A DNA stretch of 64,000 nt from SHZI01 sp031409515 (GTDB lineage Bacteria; Pseudomonadota; Gammaproteobacteria; Steroidobacterales; GCA-2729495): assembly GCA_031409515.1 (NCBI GenBank), contig JANNXJ010000016.1, forward strand, positions 124,001 through 188,000. Reading direction: 5' to 3'. Below the pieces are notes generated by a model. It made no database searches and was not told where the DNA came from. It was given only the letters and a program-made list of their open reading frames with translations. A program made the position numbers and the translations under genes. Positions 34,566-42,925 of the stretch are shown one piece after another. How positions within the stretch are numbered: position 1 is the first letter of the stretch; each line of letters opens with the position of its first letter.

Positions 34566-35935
34566 TCTACCCGCGTCGCCGACTCGCCCTGATCGAGCAT
34601 AGCCAGCAGCTCCCGCGTCTTCGCTGTCATGAGTCCCGGATCCCCCCGGCTCTCTACGTTCAGCCGGATCAGCGGCTCCGTATTCGACAGCCGCAGGTTG
34701 AAGCGCCACTCTGCAAATTCAAAGCTCACCCCGTCCGTCTCATCGCGAAGGAGTGCTTCGGGAGCGTAACGTGCCTGGACCTTGCGCAGTATGGCCTGGG
34801 GATCAGATACCTGCCGATTAAGTTCACCGCTGCAGGGAAAGCTTGCAATACGGTCTGATACCAGAGCCGAGAGCGGTTTGCCCGTGGCGGAGAGAACGCT
34901 GGCCACCAGCAGCCAGGGAATCATCCCGCTGTCGCAGTAGGCAAAGTCACGAAAGTAGTGGTGGGCACTCATCTCGCCACCGTACGCCGCATCCTCAGCC
35001 CGCATCCGCTCCTTGATGAACGCATGGCCTGTCTTGCTCTGTATGGGAATGCCACCATGGGCTCGCACCATATCGATCGTATTCCATGTCAGCCGCGGGT
35101 CGTGGATGATTTTTGAGCCGGGCTGGCGGGCCAGGATTCCCTGAGCCAACAGCCCGACGATGTAGTAGCCCTCGATGAACTCACCGCGCTCGTCAAAGAG
35201 GAAGCAACGGTCGAAATCACCGTCCCACGCCACGCCGAAGTCCGCCCCGTGAGCCACGACCGCGTCGCTGGTCAGCCGGCGGTTTTCGGGCAGTAGTGGA
35301 TTCGGCACACCATGGGGAAAGCTGCCATCGGCTTCGTGCTGAAGCTTGATGAAGGTAAATGGCAGGCGCTGCTCCAGACCGTCAATGACATGCCCCGCCC
35401 CGCCATTTCCGGCGTTCACCACTATCTTCAGCGGGCGTAGAGTACTGGCATTCACGTAGCCCAGAAGGTGGTCCAGGTAAGCGCTGAAGGGCGCTGCGGG
35501 CCTGCTTCGGCCAGGCACTGCAACCGGGGAGAACATCCCCTCCTCGGCCAGGGCCTGAAGCGCTTTCAGGCCTGAGTCGCCGCTGATCGGCCGGGAACCC
35601 TCCCGTACCAGCTTCATCCCGTTCCAGTCAGCCGGGTTGTGGCTGGCCGTGACCATGATCCCGCCGCCGGCCTTCAGGTGCGAGGTGGCAAAGTAGACCT
35701 CCTCCGTGCCGCACATGCCGATGCGGAGCACGTCTGCCCCTCCGATATTGAGACCTGCTGCGAGCGCAGCTGCCAATGCCGGACTGGAACGGCGCATGTC
35801 CTCCCCGACGACGACCGTCCCGGGCCGCACGTACTGGGCGTACGCCCGCCCGATGCGCGTGGCCACATCCTCGTTCAGTTCGTCAGGCACCCGGCCGCGA
35901 ATGTCATAGGCCTTGAAGCAGTTCAACACAGCCAT
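34562..35935 (-). CDS. Phosphomannomutase/phosphoglucomutase
   Basis: The 457-residue protein belongs to the alpha-D-phosphohexomutase family. FKAYDIRGRVPDEL opens it, MVTASHNPADWNG (about residue 95) contains the phospho-serine, WDGDFDRCFLF is the metal-binding loop, GGEMSAHHYFRDFAYCDSG is the sugar-binding loop, and RLSNTEPLIRLNVESR is the phosphate-binding C-terminal motif. It converts mannose-6-phosphate to mannose-1-phosphate, and possibly glucose-6-phosphate to glucose-1-phosphate. It follows the mannose-1-phosphate guanylyltransferase gene by five bases, so together they make GDP-mannose. The order ManC-ManB is typical of exopolysaccharide operons. Confidence 0.94.
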   Translation of the reverse strand: MAVLNCFKAYDIRGRVPDELNEDVATRIGRAYAQYVRPGTVVVGEDMRRSSPALAAALAAGLNIGGADVLRIGMCGTEEVYFATSHLKAGGGIMVTASHNPADWNGMKLVREGSRPISGDSGLKALQALAEEGMFSPVAVPGRSRPAAPFSAYLDHLLGYVNASTLRPLKIVVNAGNGGAGHVIDGLEQRLPFTFIKLQHEADGSFPHGVPNPLLPENRRLTSDAVVAHGADFGVAWDGDFDRCFLFDERGEFIEGYYIVGLLAQGILARQPGSKIIHDPRLTWNTIDMVRAHGGIPIQSKTGHAFIKERMRAEDAAYGGEMSAHHYFRDFAYCDSGMIPWLLVASVLSATGKPLSALVSDRIASFPCSGELNRQVSDPQAILRKVQARYAPEALLRDETDGVSFEFAEWRFNLRLSNTEPLIRLNVESRGDPGLMTAKTRELLAMLDQGESATRVE

Positions 35936-35940
35936 GCGCC

Positions 35941-37398
35941 TCAGTCCGTCCGGCCCTGGCGACCGTACCGATCCTCGAAGCGGACAATGTCGTCCTCACC
36001 CAGGTAGTCACCCACCTGGACTTCAATGATCCGCACGATGTCGGCGCCCGGATTCTCGATACGATGCTTTGAACCGAGGGGAATGAACGTGTGCTCGCCA
36101 ACGCCCAGGTCAAAGACCTCACTATCCCGGGTGATTCGCGCAGTGCCGCTGACGACAATCCAGTGCTCGGCCCGACGGTGATGCAACTGAAGGGAAAGCA
36201 CGGCGCCAGGCAGGACGGTGAGGCGTTTCACCTGGAAGCCGGCGTCACCATCCAGGCTGTCGTAACTACCCCAGGGACGAAACACCTCGCGACCAAGTCT
36301 GGTCTCGGGACGTCCCTTACGCTCCAGTTCCTCAACGATCTTTTTGACCTCCTGGGCGCTGCCCCTGGGCATCACCAGCACTGCATCCTTGGTTTCCACC
36401 ACGATGCACCCGTCGAGGCCGGCGACGGTCACCAGGCGGCTCTCTGCCCGCACATAGGAATTGGTGCAGTCGACGGCCACCACGTCGCCCGTGAGCGCGT
36501 TGCCCTGGCCATCCCTGCTGCTGACATCCAGCAGCGACGCCCAGGAGCCGACATCGCTCCAGCCGGCGGACAGGGGCACAACCGCTGCGTGCCGGGTCTT
36601 CTCCATCACTGCATAGTCGATGGACTCCTTGCGGCACTGCTGGAAACTTTCACGCTGCAGAGCGAGGAATCCACCCTCACCCTGCGCGGCATCCAGGGCC
36701 CGGACTGCCGCCGCTGCGATGTCCGGCGCGTGGACCTGCAACTCCCGCAGGTAAGCGTCTGCAGAAAACAGGAACATGCCGCTATTCCAGAGAAACGCCC
36801 CGGAGGCAACGTAGCGCCGGGCAGTCTCGTAGTCGGGCTTCTCGACGAACTCGCGGACTGGTTGTACGCCGCCATCGATCGACGCCTCAGTGCGCAGATA
36901 TCCATACCCGGTCTCCGGGTGGGTCGGCACGACGCCGAAGGTCACCAGCTGCCCCGCTGCCGCTGCGGGTCTGGCCAGGGTCACCGCGGCGGCAAAGGCC
37001 GCAGGATCCTGGAGCACATGATCGGCTGGCAGGACCAGCAGCAGCACGTCAGTGCCAGCACGGCGGCGGGCAACCAGGGCAGCAATGGCCGCTGCCGGCG
37101 CCGTATTGCGTCCCTCAGGCTCCAGAATGAGGGCGGGCTCGCTGACCTTGCCGATGGCGGCCTCGCGCAGCTGCCCGGCTACCAGAAAGCGGTGAGCTTC
37201 GTTGCACACGACCAGCGGCGCCTGAACTGCTCCCGGGAGGAGTGCCACCCGGGCGACTGTGTCCTGCAGCAGCGAGCCAGAACCAACGAGCGCCAGAAGC
37301 TGCTTTGGGTACAGCGCCCGTGACAGGGGCCACAAGCGGGTACCAGATCCCCCGCAGAGAATGACGGGTACGAGGTCGGGGAGTTCGGGCTCGCTCAT
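35941..37398 (-). CDS. manC: Mannose-1-phosphate guanylyltransferase / mannose-6-phosphate isomerase
   Basis: The 485-residue bifunctional protein has the nucleotidyltransferase opening VILCGGSGTRLWPLSR with the GDP-mannose pyrophosphorylase signature, VLPADHVLQD, FVEKPDYETARRY and AVMEKT. The C-terminal 110 residues form a cupin-type isomerase domain, with RPWGSYDSLDGDAGFQVKRL, LQLHHRRAEHWIVVSGTA and GEHTFIPLGSKHRIENPG. It makes GDP-mannose from mannose-1-phosphate and GTP and may also interconvert fructose-6-phosphate and mannose-6-phosphate. AlgA and ManC share this layout; the operon context fits an exopolysaccharide ManC. It is preceded by a REP palindrome. Confidence 0.95.
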   Translation of the reverse strand: MSEPELPDLVPVILCGGSGTRLWPLSRALYPKQLLALVGSGSLLQDTVARVALLPGAVQAPLVVCNEAHRFLVAGQLREAAIGKVSEPALILEPEGRNTAPAAAIAALVARRRAGTDVLLLVLPADHVLQDPAAFAAAVTLARPAAAAGQLVTFGVVPTHPETGYGYLRTEASIDGGVQPVREFVEKPDYETARRYVASGAFLWNSGMFLFSADAYLRELQVHAPDIAAAAVRALDAAQGEGGFLALQRESFQQCRKESIDYAVMEKTRHAAVVPLSAGWSDVGSWASLLDVSSRDGQGNALTGDVVAVDCTNSYVRAESRLVTVAGLDGCIVVETKDAVLVMPRGSAQEVKKIVEELERKGRPETRLGREVFRPWGSYDSLDGDAGFQVKRLTVLPGAVLSLQLHHRRAEHWIVVSGTARITRDSEVFDLGVGEHTFIPLGSKHRIENPGADIVRIIEVQVGDYLGEDDIVRFEDRYGRQGRTD

Positions 37399-37404
37399 GG
37401 GGTA

Positions 37405-37426
37405 TCGCGCGTGAACGCGCTCCTAC
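37405..37426 (-). repeat. GTAG-type REP palindrome, copy 2
   Basis: On the minus strand it reads GTAGGAGCGCG-TTCA-CGCGCGA, a perfect short hairpin. The TAG is the stop codon of the UDP-glucose dehydrogenase gene (37425-37423) and the repeat fills the spacer before manC. Confidence 0.75.
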
Positions 37427-38769
37427 AGGGACGACTTGCCACGGCCGATGGCGTAGTGGGCGAACCCCTGCTTCGCCAGCAGCCTGGGATCATAGATGTT
37501 GCGCCCGTCGAAGATCACGGGAGCGGTCAGGGCCTTTCTGATCCGCTCGAAGTCAGGGCTGCGAAACTCCTGCCACTCGGTGACGATGACCAGGGCATCC
37601 GCACCGTTCAACGCGTCGTCAGCGGACTCACACAGCTTCAGGTCAGGGCGGGCACCGCAGATACGTGCCGTCTCGGCCATCGACTGGGGATCGTAGGCAC
37701 GGACTCTGGCACCCGCCGCCCACAGTGCGTCCATCAGGACCAGGCTGGGCGCTTCCCGCATGTCATCGGTATTGGGCTTGAACGCCAGTCCCCAGAGGGT
37801 AAAGGTCTTGCCAGTCAGCTGACCGCGAAAGTGGCGACTGATCTTCTGGAAGAGAACGTGCTTCTGCCGGTTATTGACGTTGTCCACGGCCCGTACCAGC
37901 TCGGCATCGTAGCCAATCTCCTCCGCGGAGCGGATCAGTGCATGAACGTCCTTTGGAAAGCAGGAACCCCCATAGCCGCAGCCCGGGTAGATAAAGGAAT
38001 AACCGATGCGCGGATCCGAACCAATGCCCATGCGCACCTGTTCGATGTCAGCGCCGTAGCGTTCCGCGATGTTGGACAACTCGTTCATGAGGCTGATCTT
38101 CGTCGCCAGCATGACGTTGGCCGCGTACTTGGTGAGTTCCGCCGAGCGCACATCCATTACGATCAGCTTGTCGTGACTGCGGCTGAAGGGCTCGTAAAGC
38201 TGGCGGAGTAGCGCCGCTGCCCGGTGACTGTCAGTCCCGATGATGATGCGGTCCGGTTTCATGAAGTCGGCGACCGCAGCACCCTCCTTCAGGAACTCCG
38301 GATTCGAGACGACGTCAAAGGCGACCGCTGACTGACCCGTCAGCTGGCGCGTGGCCAGAACCGCAGAGATCGCCTCCCGGACCCGGTCTGCAGTGCCGAC
38401 GGGGACCGTCGACTTGTCGACCACCACCTTGTAGTCCGTCATGTGCGTGCCGATGGTCTCCGCCACGGTCAGTACGTGGCGCAGATCGGCGGAACCATCC
38501 TCGGTCTTGGGCGTGCCCACCGCAATAAACTGGATATCGCCATGGCGCACGCCTTCGGCAACGTCGGTGGTGAAATTCAGGCGCCCCGCCGCGTGATTAC
38601 GGCGCACGACATCCGCCAGCCCGGGCTCGAAGATGGGAATCTCACCGGCATTCAGCGCCGCCACCTTCGCCTGGTCGACGTCCACGCAGACCACCTGGTT
38701 GCCCGCCTGGGCGATGCAGGCGCCCGTCACCAGGCCCACGTAGCCTGTGCCATGCACGGTTATTCTCAT
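37423..38769 (-). CDS. ugd: UDP-glucose 6-dehydrogenase
   Basis: The 448-residue protein begins MRITVHGTGYVGLVTGACIA, an NAD-binding GxGYVG motif. GTPKTEDGSADL, STVPVGTADRV, SNPEFLKEGAAV and FIYPGCGYGGSCFPKDVHAL follow; the Cys of GGSCFPKD is the catalytic thiol. WGLAFKPNTDDMREAPS is the conserved substrate-binding region. It oxidises UDP-glucose to UDP-glucuronate for the polymer; the epimerase two genes upstream in the operon could turn this into UDP-galacturonate. It ends in the stop supplied by the REP palindrome. Confidence 0.95.
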   Translation of the reverse strand: MRITVHGTGYVGLVTGACIAQAGNQVVCVDVDQAKVAALNAGEIPIFEPGLADVVRRNHAAGRLNFTTDVAEGVRHGDIQFIAVGTPKTEDGSADLRHVLTVAETIGTHMTDYKVVVDKSTVPVGTADRVREAISAVLATRQLTGQSAVAFDVVSNPEFLKEGAAVADFMKPDRIIIGTDSHRAAALLRQLYEPFSRSHDKLIVMDVRSAELTKYAANVMLATKISLMNELSNIAERYGADIEQVRMGIGSDPRIGYSFIYPGCGYGGSCFPKDVHALIRSAEEIGYDAELVRAVDNVNNRQKHVLFQKISRHFRGQLTGKTFTLWGLAFKPNTDDMREAPSLVLMDALWAAGARVRAYDPQSMAETARICGARPDLKLCESADDALNGADALVIVTEWQEFRSPDFERIRKALTAPVIFDGRNIYDPRLLAKQGFAHYAIGRGKSSL

Positions 38770-38880
38770 TGGTTATTTCCGAGCTCAGAGTCCAGGGCAG
38801 GTGAATAGATTAGCGACTTGTCCGGCCAAGGCAACCAAACCGGTCACGCGGGGCGCCGTAACCGTCCGGATCCGCGCCGC

Positions 38881-40512
38881 TCAGCTTTCGCCGGCCCACC
38901 GGCGGATGACCTGACCGATGGGCGGCAGGCCCTCTCCGGCCGCTGACTGGAGCGCGTTGTGCATTCCCACCGCCATCCCCTTGCCCAGCTCCACACCCCA
39001 CTGGTCGAAGGGGTTGATACCCCAGATGCAGGACTGGACATAGACCTTCTGTTCGTAGAGGGCAATCAGGAAGCCGAGGCTGCGCGGGTCCAGCCGGCGC
39101 AGCAACAAGATATTGCTGGGATGATTGCCCGGGTGCACCTTATGGGGGGCAAGGCGCGCCACGTCTTCGGGGCCATTGCCCCTGGCAGCGAGCTCGGCCT
39201 GCACAGCGTCCAGGGTGTAGCCCCGCGCAAAAGCTTCCGCCTGGGCCAGCAGGTTGGCTAGACCGACGAGATGCTGATCCGCGTAAGGACTGGAGCCTTC
39301 TACCGGGGCAATGAAGTCAGCAGCGAAACTTGCCGTCCCCTGGTGCAGGAGCTGAAAGAAGGAATGCTGGCCGTTGTTGCCCGGCTCACCCCAGATGATG
39401 GTGCCGGTACTCCACTGCACGGGCTGACCCTCACGGGTGACGCCCTTGCCGTTACTCTCCATCTCCAGCTGCTGCAGATAGGCTGCAAAACGATGCAGCC
39501 GCCCGTCGTAGGGCAAGATGGCCTGGCTGGTCGTGCCCTGCAGGTTCTGGTTCCAGACGGCTATCAGGGCCAGCAGCACGGGCAGATTGTCCGCCAGCGG
39601 CGCGGTCCGAAAGTGCTCGTCCAGCTCCCGGCCGCCCCCCAGCATCTCCCGGAAGTGCTCACTGCCAATGGCAATGGCGATGGCGAGACCGATCGATGAC
39701 CAGAGTGAGTAGCGGCCACCCACCCAGTCCCACATGCGGAAGCGGTGCTCCTCCGCAATCCCGAATTTGTCCATGGCCGGCGCGTTGACTGAAACGGCCA
39801 CGAAATGCCGCGCAACCGCGGCGTCACCAAGCTGGCCGATGAACCAGGCGCGGGCCGCGTTGGCGTTCAGCGCGGTCTCCCAGGTCACGAAGGTCTTGGA
39901 GCAGACGATGAACAGGGTTTCCGCCGCCGGGGTCCGGGCCAGCACGTCGGCCAGCTGGGTACCGTCGACGTTGGACACATAGTGGATCTCGACCTCCGGC
40001 GTCCGGTACTCATGGAGCGCCTCAATCACCATCACGAGACCGAGGTCCGATCCGCCAATGCCAATGTTGACAACGTGACGGATGCGGGCGCCGGTTGCAC
40101 CCCGGTAGTCCCCCGACCGGATCGCCTCAGCGAGCTCCAGCATGCGCTCGCGCTCCCTCTCGATCTCCAGGCGGATGTCTGCGCCCTTCACCAGGAGGGG
40201 CGGACTGGAAGGCCCGCGCAAGGCCATGTGCTGGGCGGGCCGGTTCTCGGTGGCGTTCACCACCTCACCGGCGAAGAGCGCCTGAATCCGCCGCGGCACC
40301 TCACGCTCGTTGGCGAGGGCGAGCAGCAGGTTGAGTGTGTCGCCGGTGATCCGGTTGCGGGAGAAGTCCAGCAGGCATTCGCCCTGCTGCCGGGAGAAGG
40401 CCGCGAAGCGGCCAGGTTGATCAAGCAGGTCCCGCAGGTGCGTTCCACGCAGGGTCGTTGCATGCCCGTGCAGGGCCTTCCAGGCCGGGGCCTGGAGCAG
40501 ATCGTCAGCCAT
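38881..40512 (-). CDS. pgi: Glucose-6-phosphate isomerase
   Basis: The 543-residue length matches the bacterial enzyme (549 in E. coli). HVVNIGIGGSDLGLVMV (about residue 148), SKTFVTWETALNA (phosphate-binding), GGRYSLWSSIGL, WGEPGNNGQHSFFQLLHQG with the catalytic Glu/His, and EQKVYVQSCIWGINPFDQWG with the catalytic Lys region are all present. It interconverts glucose-6-phosphate and fructose-6-phosphate in the cytoplasm. Here it is embedded in the nucleotide-sugar block, where it links glucose and mannose precursor supply. It follows the epimerase gene by 14 bases. Confidence 0.96.
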   Translation of the reverse strand: MADDLLQAPAWKALHGHATTLRGTHLRDLLDQPGRFAAFSRQQGECLLDFSRNRITGDTLNLLLALANEREVPRRIQALFAGEVVNATENRPAQHMALRGPSSPPLLVKGADIRLEIERERERMLELAEAIRSGDYRGATGARIRHVVNIGIGGSDLGLVMVIEALHEYRTPEVEIHYVSNVDGTQLADVLARTPAAETLFIVCSKTFVTWETALNANAARAWFIGQLGDAAVARHFVAVSVNAPAMDKFGIAEEHRFRMWDWVGGRYSLWSSIGLAIAIAIGSEHFREMLGGGRELDEHFRTAPLADNLPVLLALIAVWNQNLQGTTSQAILPYDGRLHRFAAYLQQLEMESNGKGVTREGQPVQWSTGTIIWGEPGNNGQHSFFQLLHQGTASFAADFIAPVEGSSPYADQHLVGLANLLAQAEAFARGYTLDAVQAELAARGNGPEDVARLAPHKVHPGNHPSNILLLRRLDPRSLGFLIALYEQKVYVQSCIWGINPFDQWGVELGKGMAVGMHNALQSAAGEGLPPIGQVIRRWAGES

Positions 40513-40526
40513 CAGAGCACTCCGTC

Positions 40527-41540
40527 CTACAGGGTGATCTTATGGTAGTCCAGATACCAGTCCACGAAGCGACTGACACCGACCTCTATGGGCGTGGCGG
40601 GCCGGTACCCCACGTCATTGACCAGATCCTCCACGTCCGCCCAGGTGTCGGGCACATCACCAGCCTGCAGGGGCAACAGGTTCATGGTGGCCTTACGCCC
40701 CAGGCGATTTTCCAGGACTTCGATGTAGTGGAGCAGGTCGACCGGCTGGGCGTTGCCGATGTTGTACAGACGGTAAGGTGCCTTGCTGGTGCCGGGATCG
40801 GGCCGGTCAGAATCCCAGGCTGGGTTCCCTGTGGCAATGTGGTCAACGGCGGCAACAATGCCCCCAACGATGTCGTCCACGTAGGTGAAATCCCGCCGGT
40901 GCTTGCCGTAGTTGAAAACGTCGATAGGCTTCCCTTCGAGGATGGCCCTGGTGAACAGGAACAGGGCCATGTCCGGCCGGCCCCAGGGCCCGTAAACCGT
41001 AAAGAAACGCAGCCCGGTTACCGGTAACCCGTAGAGGCTCGCATAGGTGTGAGCCATGAGCTCATTGGCCTTTTTCGTCGCCGCGTACAGGGACAGCGGG
41101 TGGTCCACATTCTGGTGGACAGAGAAGGGCATCTTCGTGTTGGCGCCGTAGACGGAACTGGTGGAGGCGTACACCAGGTGCTGGACACCGCAATGCCGGC
41201 AGCCCTCCAGAACGTTCAGTGTGCCGACGACGTTGCTGTCCACATAGATGTGGGGGTTCTGGATGGAGTAGCGAACACCCGCCTGGGCGCCAAGATGAAT
41301 GACGCGGTCGAAGCGCTCCGTCTTGAACAAAGCCTCCATGCCTTCCCGATGGGCCAGGTCGAGGAGCACGAAACGGAAGCGGGGCTCCTTGTCCAGGATG
41401 GCAAGACGGGCCTTCTTCAGGTTTACGTCGTAATAGTCGTTGAGGTTGTCGAGGCCTACCACCTCATCACCCCGAGCGAGGAGCCGGCGCGCCGTGGTGG
41501 AACCAATGAAGCCCGCAGCTCCGGTAACGAGGATCTTCAT
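40527..41540 (-). CDS. NAD-dependent epimerase, probable UDP-glucuronate 4-epimerase
   Basis: The 337-residue extended SDR starts MKILVTGAAGFIGS (NAD-binding). VVGLDNLNDYYDVNLKKARL is the stretch typical of UDP-glucuronate 4-epimerases. VYASTSSVYGANTKMPFSVH and SLYAATKKANELMAH give the Ser/Tyr/Lys catalytic residues. ALFLFTRAILEGKPIDVFNYGKH is also characteristic of this family. It would convert UDP-glucuronate from Ugd into UDP-galacturonate. Its neighbour upstream is the UDP-HexNAc dehydrogenase; a role on UDP-HexNAc uronates as in TviC cannot be excluded. Confidence 0.88.
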   Translation of the reverse strand: MKILVTGAAGFIGSTTARRLLARGDEVVGLDNLNDYYDVNLKKARLAILDKEPRFRFVLLDLAHREGMEALFKTERFDRVIHLGAQAGVRYSIQNPHIYVDSNVVGTLNVLEGCRHCGVQHLVYASTSSVYGANTKMPFSVHQNVDHPLSLYAATKKANELMAHTYASLYGLPVTGLRFFTVYGPWGRPDMALFLFTRAILEGKPIDVFNYGKHRRDFTYVDDIVGGIVAAVDHIATGNPAWDSDRPDPGTSKAPYRLYNIGNAQPVDLLHYIEVLENRLGRKATMNLLPLQAGDVPDTWADVEDLVNDVGYRPATPIEVGVSRFVDWYLDYHKITL

Positions 41541-41554
41541 CAGCCCGATACTCC

Positions 41555-42841
41555 CTAGAGCCGCGCGTCGACCTGGTCGGCAGGAAGCAGGCTCTTGATG
41601 TCGTAGAGGACATGGTCCGGGCGGCCCCAGGCATGGATGGCCTCAGGCGGCATGTCGCGGAACTGGTTGTGGGCCACCGCCAGCACGATGCCGTCGTACT
41701 GGCCCGCTGCCGGGGCCTTGGTGAGGATGTCGAGCCCGTACTCATGTTTCACCACGTGGGCATCGGCCCAGGGATCATAGATATCCACAGTGGCGCCGTA
41801 GGACTTCAACTCCTGCACCACGTCCACGACCCGCGTATTGCGCACGTCGGGGCAGTTTTCCTTGAAGGTCACGCCGAGCACCAGAATCCTTGATTTCGGG
41901 AGGCTCATGCCGCGCTTCACCATGAGGCGGATCACTTCGGTGGCCACGTAGAGTCCCATGTTGTCGTTGATGCGGCGGCCCGCAAGAATCATCTCCGGGT
42001 GATACCCCATCTCCTGGGACTTGTGGGTGAGGTAATAGGGATCGACACCGATACAGTGGCCGCCAACCAGGCCAGGCCGGAACGGCAGGAAATTCCACTT
42101 CGTCCCCGCTGCCTGGAGAACTTCCAGGGTATCGAGGCCCATACGATTGAATATGAGAGCGAGCTCGTTGATCAGGGCAATGTTGACGTCACGCTGGGTA
42201 TTCTCAATCACCTTGGCGGCCTCGGCCACCCGGATGCTGGACGCCGGATAAGTGCCCGCCGTGATGATGCGGCCATAGAGAGCGTCGACAAACGCCGCGG
42301 CAGCGGGCGTCGACCCCGCCGTAATCTTGCGTATGGTTGTGAGCCGGTGCTCCTTGTCACCTGGATTGATGCGCTCGGGGCTGTAGCCCACAAAGAAGTC
42401 CTGGTTCAGCTTGAGGCCTGACACCTGCTCCAGGATCGGTGCGCAGTCTTCCTCCGTGCAGCCCGGATACACCGTGGACTCATAGACAACGATGGCCCCC
42501 TTGCCGAGCACCTGGCCGACTGTTCGGCTGGCGGAGCGTAGAGCGCTGATGTCCGGGCGTTTGGCGGCATCGATGGGCGTGGGCACGGTGACAATGTAGA
42601 CATCCCGCCCCCGCAGGCCCTCGAGGTCGGTTGTAAAGACCAGATGCTTCGCCGCGGCCAGTTCCTGCGCGTCGGTCTCCAGGGTGAAGTCATTGCCCAT
42701 CCGGAGATCGGCGATCCGCTTCGGATCAATGTCGAAGCCGACCGTGTCCAGGTGCCGGCCAAACTCGACGGCCAGGGGCAGACCCACGTAACCAAGACCC
42801 ACGATGGCAACCTTGGCTTCATCTATGTTCTTGAATTTCAT
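41555..42841 (-). CDS. UDP-N-acetyl-hexosamine 6-dehydrogenase (TviB/WbpO-like)
   Basis: The 428-residue nucleotide-sugar dehydrogenase differs from Ugd: it starts with a longer leader, KVAIVGLGYVGLPLAVEFG, and uses YESTVYPGCTEEDCAPIL. The block GLVGGHCIGVDPYYLTHKSQ holds the catalytic Cys in the GHCIGVDPYY form typical of the Vi-antigen TviB group. ILVLGVTFKENCPDVRNTR is the C-terminal substrate region. It makes UDP-N-acetyl-hexosaminuronate, so the polymer probably contains an amino-sugar uronic acid. It is the first gene of the precursor operon (42841 to 33546), preceded by an 84-base spacer after nhaB. Confidence 0.9.
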   Translation of the reverse strand: MKFKNIDEAKVAIVGLGYVGLPLAVEFGRHLDTVGFDIDPKRIADLRMGNDFTLETDAQELAAAKHLVFTTDLEGLRGRDVYIVTVPTPIDAAKRPDISALRSASRTVGQVLGKGAIVVYESTVYPGCTEEDCAPILEQVSGLKLNQDFFVGYSPERINPGDKEHRLTTIRKITAGSTPAAAAFVDALYGRIITAGTYPASSIRVAEAAKVIENTQRDVNIALINELALIFNRMGLDTLEVLQAAGTKWNFLPFRPGLVGGHCIGVDPYYLTHKSQEMGYHPEMILAGRRINDNMGLYVATEVIRLMVKRGMSLPKSRILVLGVTFKENCPDVRNTRVVDVVQELKSYGATVDIYDPWADAHVVKHEYGLDILTKAPAAGQYDGIVLAVAHNQFRDMPPEAIHAWGRPDHVLYDIKSLLPADQVDARL

Positions 42842-42925
42842 AATCTTCTTATAGAGACCACAGTTGTTTTTGAGCCTCTGGATTGTCCCTGATCTGCGGG
42901 ACCAAAGGCCATCACACTCGTCACA

